Below are positions 60,822-64,000 of a DNA stretch of 64,000 bases, one piece after another. Origin of the DNA: Pacificitalea sp040119125 (lineage in GTDB: Bacteria > Pseudomonadota > Alphaproteobacteria > Rhodobacterales > Rhodobacteraceae). The DNA is taken from contig JBEDTR010000011.1 in NCBI GenBank assembly GCA_040119125.1, forward strand, positions 1 through 64,000, written 5' to 3'. Every line of letters begins with the position of its first letter. Position 1 is the stretch's first letter. Both the position numbers and the translations under genes were made by a program. The notes under the pieces were generated by a model. That model had not been told where the DNA came from and did no database searches. It saw only the letters and a program-made list of their open reading frames with translations.

Positions 60822-61522
60822 GCGAATGCGGCCTCCAATGCGATTTCGACCATGTCGCCGAAACTTGTTTCGCGCTGATCGGCGGGCAGGGCTTCGCCGG
60901 TCAGCAAGTGATCCGAGACGGTCAGAACCGCCAGAGCCCGCCGCCCGTGCCGGGCCGCGACGGTGTAAAGCTCGGCTGCTTCCATCTCCACGCCCAGAAT
61001 GCCGTGGCGGGTCATCTGTTCGGTCAGGTCGGGCCGTTCGTCATAGAACACATCGGCGGAATAGATCCCGCCGACATGGGTGCGACTGGCGCGGTTTTCG
61101 GCGGCGTGAAATGCAGCGTGCAGCAGCGGCCAGTCGGCGCAGGGCGCGAAATTGACCTCGCGCATGATCCCACGGGACGGCGTCGAGAGCGTGCTGGCCG
61201 TCGCGGCGAGGATCACGTCGCGCAGTTGCACGGCCTCCTGCATCGCGCCGCACGATCCGATGCGGATCAGGGTCTGCGCGCCGAAGTCGCGGATCAGTTC
61301 GTTGGCGTAGATCGACAGGGACGGCATCCCCATGCCAGAGCCCTGAATGGTGACGCGATTGCCCTTCCACATGCCGGTATAGCCCAGCATGCCGCGCACC
61401 TCATTGACGAGCGTGGCGTCCTTCAGAAAGGTCTGCGCCGCCCAGCGGGCGCGATAGGGATCGCCGGGCATCAGGACGGTTTCGGCAATATCGCCGGGAT
61501 CGGCGCCGATATGGATGGTCAT
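60818..61522 (-). CDS. deoD: Purine-nucleoside phosphorylase (DeoD type)
   Basis: A 234-residue trimeric-hexameric PNP that cleaves purine nucleosides with phosphate. It begins MTIHIGADPGDIAETVLMPG, and has TIQGSGMGMPSLSIY, the RIGSCGAMQ phosphate region and GVEMEAAELY with the ribose-binding Glu. The C-terminal catalytic Asp lies in TVSDHLLTGE. The ATG at 61522 is the family start, though the frame is open far upstream. Followed by the aldo/keto reductase. Confidence 0.95.
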   Translation of the reverse strand: MTIHIGADPGDIAETVLMPGDPYRARWAAQTFLKDATLVNEVRGMLGYTGMWKGNRVTIQGSGMGMPSLSIYANELIRDFGAQTLIRIGSCGAMQEAVQLRDVILAATASTLSTPSRGIMREVNFAPCADWPLLHAAFHAAENRASRTHVGGIYSADVFYDERPDLTEQMTRHGILGVEMEAAELYTVAARHGRRALAVLTVSDHLLTGEALPADQRETSFGDMVEIALEAAFA

Positions 61523-61608
61523 GGGTCGGGTTCCTCGTGGCGTGCTCAGCCGGACCCTAGGCCGGTTGGCCGGGGAGGGAAAGTCGCCCGCCGGGGTCCG
61601 CTGTAGGC

Positions 61609-62610
61609 TCAGGTGCTGTCGGCGTAGCGGGTCAGCGCCTCTTGGAACACGCGCGGATCGACATTGCCACCGGACGCGACCGCGATCACCGCGTCGCCCT
61701 CGCTTTCGCCCGGATGATAGAGCGCCGCCGCCAGCGCCGCCGCGCCGCCCGGCTCCAACACCAGTTTCAGCCGCAAGAAGGCCACAGCCATCGCCTGCAA
61801 GCATTCGTCCTCGGTGACCACCAGTCCTGACCCGCAGAGCCGCTGCATGATCGGAAAGGTCAGCTTGCCGGGCGCGGGCGTCATGATCGCGTCGCAGAGC
61901 GAGCCACCCTCCGCCGCGTTGCTCTCGATCCGGCCAGCCTCAAGGCTGCGGCGCACATCATCGAAATGCTCAGGCTCGGCAGGGCGGGCGCGCAGGCCCG
62001 GCGCGTCGGCCTCCAGCGCCAGCGCGATACCCGAGGTCAGCCCGCCGCCGCCGCAACAGACGATGACATCGGCCTGACCCACCCCGGCCTCAGCGGCCTG
62101 TGCGGCGATTTCCAGCCCGGTGGTGCCTTGCCCGGCAATGACGCGCGCATCGTCGAAAGGCTTGATCAATTCCAGCCCACGCTCCTGCGCCAGCCGGTCG
62201 CCGATCTCGTCGCGATCTTCCTTGCCACGGGCGTATAGGACCACCTCGGCCCCCAGCGCATGCGTGTTGCGGATTTTAAGCTGCGGTGCATCCGACGGCA
62301 TGATGATGACGGCAGGCAGACCGCGCATCTTGGCCGCCATCGCGACGCCCTGCGCGTGGTTGCCCGACGAAAACGCGATCACGCCCGCGCAATCCGACGA
62401 CAGCTGCGATACCGCCGACCATGCGCCGCGAAACTTGAACGAGCCAGTGATTTGCAGCGGCTCGGCTTTGACCAAAACACGCCGCCCCGCGATTTCGTCA
62501 AGGAACGGCGAGGACAGCAGCGGCGTGCGGCGGGCGTGGCCGTCCAACCGCCCGGCAGCCGCGCGAATATCGTCGATCGTGACGGCTTCCGTCACCTTGT
62601 CCTTAGCCAT
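61609..62610 (-). CDS. Threonine/serine dehydratase family PLP enzyme
   Basis: A 333-residue fold type II PLP enzyme that eliminates ammonia from hydroxy amino acids. The PLP lysine is in QITGSFKFRGA, the substrate loop is SSGNHAQGVA, and the phosphate-binding glycine loop is VCCGGGGLTSG. There is no C-terminal ACT domain, so it is the catabolic or serine racemase/EutB-like kind. It overlaps the alpha/beta hydrolase gene by eight bases. A role in (hydroxy)ectoine or serine/threonine breakdown cannot be decided here. Confidence 0.9.
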   Translation of the reverse strand: MAKDKVTEAVTIDDIRAAAGRLDGHARRTPLLSSPFLDEIAGRRVLVKAEPLQITGSFKFRGAWSAVSQLSSDCAGVIAFSSGNHAQGVAMAAKMRGLPAVIIMPSDAPQLKIRNTHALGAEVVLYARGKEDRDEIGDRLAQERGLELIKPFDDARVIAGQGTTGLEIAAQAAEAGVGQADVIVCCGGGGLTSGIALALEADAPGLRARPAEPEHFDDVRRSLEAGRIESNAAEGGSLCDAIMTPAPGKLTFPIMQRLCGSGLVVTEDECLQAMAVAFLRLKLVLEPGGAAALAAALYHPGESEGDAVIAVASGGNVDPRVFQEALTRYADST

Positions 62611-63442
62611 CACAGGCCTCCAGCCATGTCTGAATTGCGGCGAGCGCGTCAGGCTCGTCAAGAAAGGGCACATGCCCCCGGTCGGGCACGCGGGCCACGA
62701 TCATATCGGGGCGGCGGGCCTGCATCTGCTGCAGCGTCGCTTCGCTCAGCAGTTCGGAATTGGCCCCGCGCAGCGTGCACAGCGGCAGTCCCGACGCGGC
62801 ATCGAATTGCGCCCATGCCTCCGGCAGATCACCGGAGAACGCGGCAAGGAAACTGTCACGCAGCGCCGGGTCGTAGTCGATCACCAGCCCGCTGTCGGTC
62901 TGGACATATTGCGCGCGGGCCTGTTGCAGCCAGCGCTCAGGCGGCACATTGGCGAACCCGGTCATTACCTGCGCCATTTGCGCGGCGAGGTCCTCATGCG
63001 TGCGCGCCGTCGGGTTACGTCCAATATAGCCGCTGATTTTTTCCAGCCCGGCCCGTTCGATCCGAGGGCCGACATCGTTGAGGCAAAGCCCGGCCAGTCG
63101 ATCATGGGCAAAGGCCGCCAGCCCCATGCCGATCAACCCCCCGCGAGACGTGCCCAGCAGCGCGACGCGGTCCAGACCCAGATGATCGAGCAGCTCCAGC
63201 ACATCGCGGGCTTCCTGCGGAACGGTGTAGGTGGCAGCGCCCGTGTGATCCGACCGCCCGCGCCCGCGGTAATCCATGCGGATCACCCGGCGCGCGCCCA
63301 GATGCGGCAGCAGCGGCTCGAAATCGCGGGCATTGCGGGTCAGCCCGGCAAGGCACAGGAGCGGCACGCCCGATCCTGCGGGGCCAGCCCCGCTGTCATC
63401 ATAGGCGATGCCCGCACCGTCGGACGCGGTGAAGCGGCTCAT
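62603..63442 (-). CDS. Alpha/beta hydrolase
   Basis: A 279-residue alpha/beta hydrolase. The oxyanion-hole start is PLLCLAGLTRNARDFEPLLP, YRGRGRSD follows, and the nucleophile elbow is LGTSRGGLIG (Ser). The base His is in VPDRGHVPFLDEPDAL. The start MSRFTASDG at 63442 overlaps the dehalogenase stop by four bases. Substrate unknown; perhaps an ester or lactone, as the family is broad. Confidence 0.88.
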   Translation of the reverse strand: MSRFTASDGAGIAYDDSGAGPAGSGVPLLCLAGLTRNARDFEPLLPHLGARRVIRMDYRGRGRSDHTGAATYTVPQEARDVLELLDHLGLDRVALLGTSRGGLIGMGLAAFAHDRLAGLCLNDVGPRIERAGLEKISGYIGRNPTARTHEDLAAQMAQVMTGFANVPPERWLQQARAQYVQTDSGLVIDYDPALRDSFLAAFSGDLPEAWAQFDAASGLPLCTLRGANSELLSEATLQQMQARRPDMIVARVPDRGHVPFLDEPDALAAIQTWLEACDG

Positions 63443-64000
63443 TTCAGCCCCTCTGCCAGCGCGACAAAGCCGCTCAGATCCGGGGCCATATGGGTGGGCC
63501 GCCACGGCAGCCGGTCGACGGGCGCGCCGCCGCGATTGGCCCAGAGGGTGGCAAAGCCATAGCCGGTGGCACAGCCCGCGTCCCAGCCGTTGGAGGAGGC
63601 AAACAGCACCTGATCGGGCGCGCAGCCGAACCGTGCACCGACCATGTCATAGACCTGTGCCGCGGGCTTGAACACGCCGACCGTCTCGACGCTGAGGATA
63701 TCGTCAAGCAACGCGTCGATCCCGGCGGAGCGCGCGGCGGCGTCGAGCATGGCGGGGGAGCCGTTCGACAGGATCGCGACATTCATGCCCAACGATTGCA
63801 GCGCGCGCAGCATTTCCGGCACCTCCGGATGCGCGTCGAGCGTGCGGTAGAGCTCCATCAGCCGGGCGCGCAGGCCGTTTTCGTCCGGCACCGAGAGCGA
63901 CTCCATCGCGTAGTCGAGCGCGTCTGCGGTGACTTGCTCGAAATCGCTATGCGCCCCGGTGATCGCGCGCAGCCATGTGTATTCCAGCTGCTTTTGCCGC
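63439..64000 (-). CDS. Haloacid dehalogenase type II (partial)
   Basis: The C-terminal 186 codons of an HAD-superfamily 2-haloacid dehalogenase; the N-terminus with the nucleophilic Asp lies beyond the window. The visible part enters with RQKQLEYTWLRAI, has motif II LSNGSPAML (Ser), the lysine in VGVFKPAAQVYDMV and the ending SSNGWDAGCATGYGFATLW, which fits the type II family. It is first in the overlapping run with the hydrolase and the dehydratase. Confidence 0.9.
   Translation of the reverse strand, partial: RQKQLEYTWLRAITGAHSDFEQVTADALDYAMESLSVPDENGLRARLMELYRTLDAHPEVPEMLRALQSLGMNVAILSNGSPAMLDAAARSAGIDALLDDILSVETVGVFKPAAQVYDMVGARFGCAPDQVLFASSNGWDAGCATGYGFATLWANRGGAPVDRLPWRPTHMAPDLSGFVALAEGLK

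Overview
The window looks like a chromosomal segment of an alphaproteobacterium of the Rhodobacteraceae (Roseobacter/Rhodobacter lineage). The basis is gene content and synteny: rpmH-rnpA-yidD-ttcA-yidC-engB, a TCA block of mdh, sucCDAB and lpd followed by a malyl-CoA thioesterase and a mesaconyl-CoA hydratase of the ethylmalonyl-CoA pathway, and sdhCDAB. The DNA is GC-rich with short AT-rich promoter islands. Functional calls come from reading translations and motifs; no database search was run.

Layout. 1-4366 (minus): engB (cut by the window edge), yidC, ttcA, yidD, rnpA and rpmH. 4608-8240 (plus): a coupled TVP38-type membrane protein, a flavoprotein disulfide oxidoreductase and an orphan histidine kinase. 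8294-9375: tRNA-Arg(ACG) and a methionine aminopeptidase paralogue. 9495-13714 (minus): an RND efflux pump and its adaptor. 14317-15881: a DUF1007 protein and a NicO-type nickel/cobalt transporter.

16022-34699 is the accessory region of greatest interest, a pyridine-ring catabolic cluster. It holds a GntR and a TetR regulator, a NicC-like FAD monooxygenase, a degraded NtaA-type monooxygenase, a DHA2 exporter, a complete dipeptide-type ABC importer, an intact NtaA-type FMNH2-dependent monooxygenase, two flavin reductases, a RibB-type riboflavin enzyme, and the whole lower maleamate pathway: nicX, nicD, nicF and nicE. Catalytic residues of NicX, NicD and NicE fall at constant offsets from the numbering I recall for the Pseudomonas putida enzymes. 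The pathway runs 2,5-dihydroxypyridine to N-formylmaleamate to maleamate to maleate to fumarate. The nicotinate hydroxylase (nicAB) is absent, so the entry substrate is open. Three promoter regions carry the same palindrome (two nine-base AT-rich arms six bases apart), probably the TetR operator.

35077-38315: tRNA-Ala(GGC), a TIGR02300 acidic protein, a DUF45 metallopeptidase, a GntR regulator and a possible TerB-like membrane protein. 38482-52116 is the TCA block: sucC-x-sucD-sucA-sucB-y-MAPEG-lpd reads as one minus-strand unit ending in a strong terminator, preceded by a glycosyltransferase, mdh, a small periplasmic protein and malyl-CoA thioesterase. 52203-59607 holds DUF1737, mesaconyl-CoA hydratase and sdhCDA, then a lipoprotein, a sulfotransferase-like gene and a glycosyltransferase that separate sdhA from sdhB. 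The perfect palindrome TGTGATCACA occurs twice before sucC, twice before sdhC and once before sdhB, which suggests shared TCA regulation. 59832-64000 (minus) is an overlapping run: aldo/keto reductase, deoD, and a threonine/serine dehydratase followed by an alpha/beta hydrolase and a haloacid dehalogenase cut by the window end.
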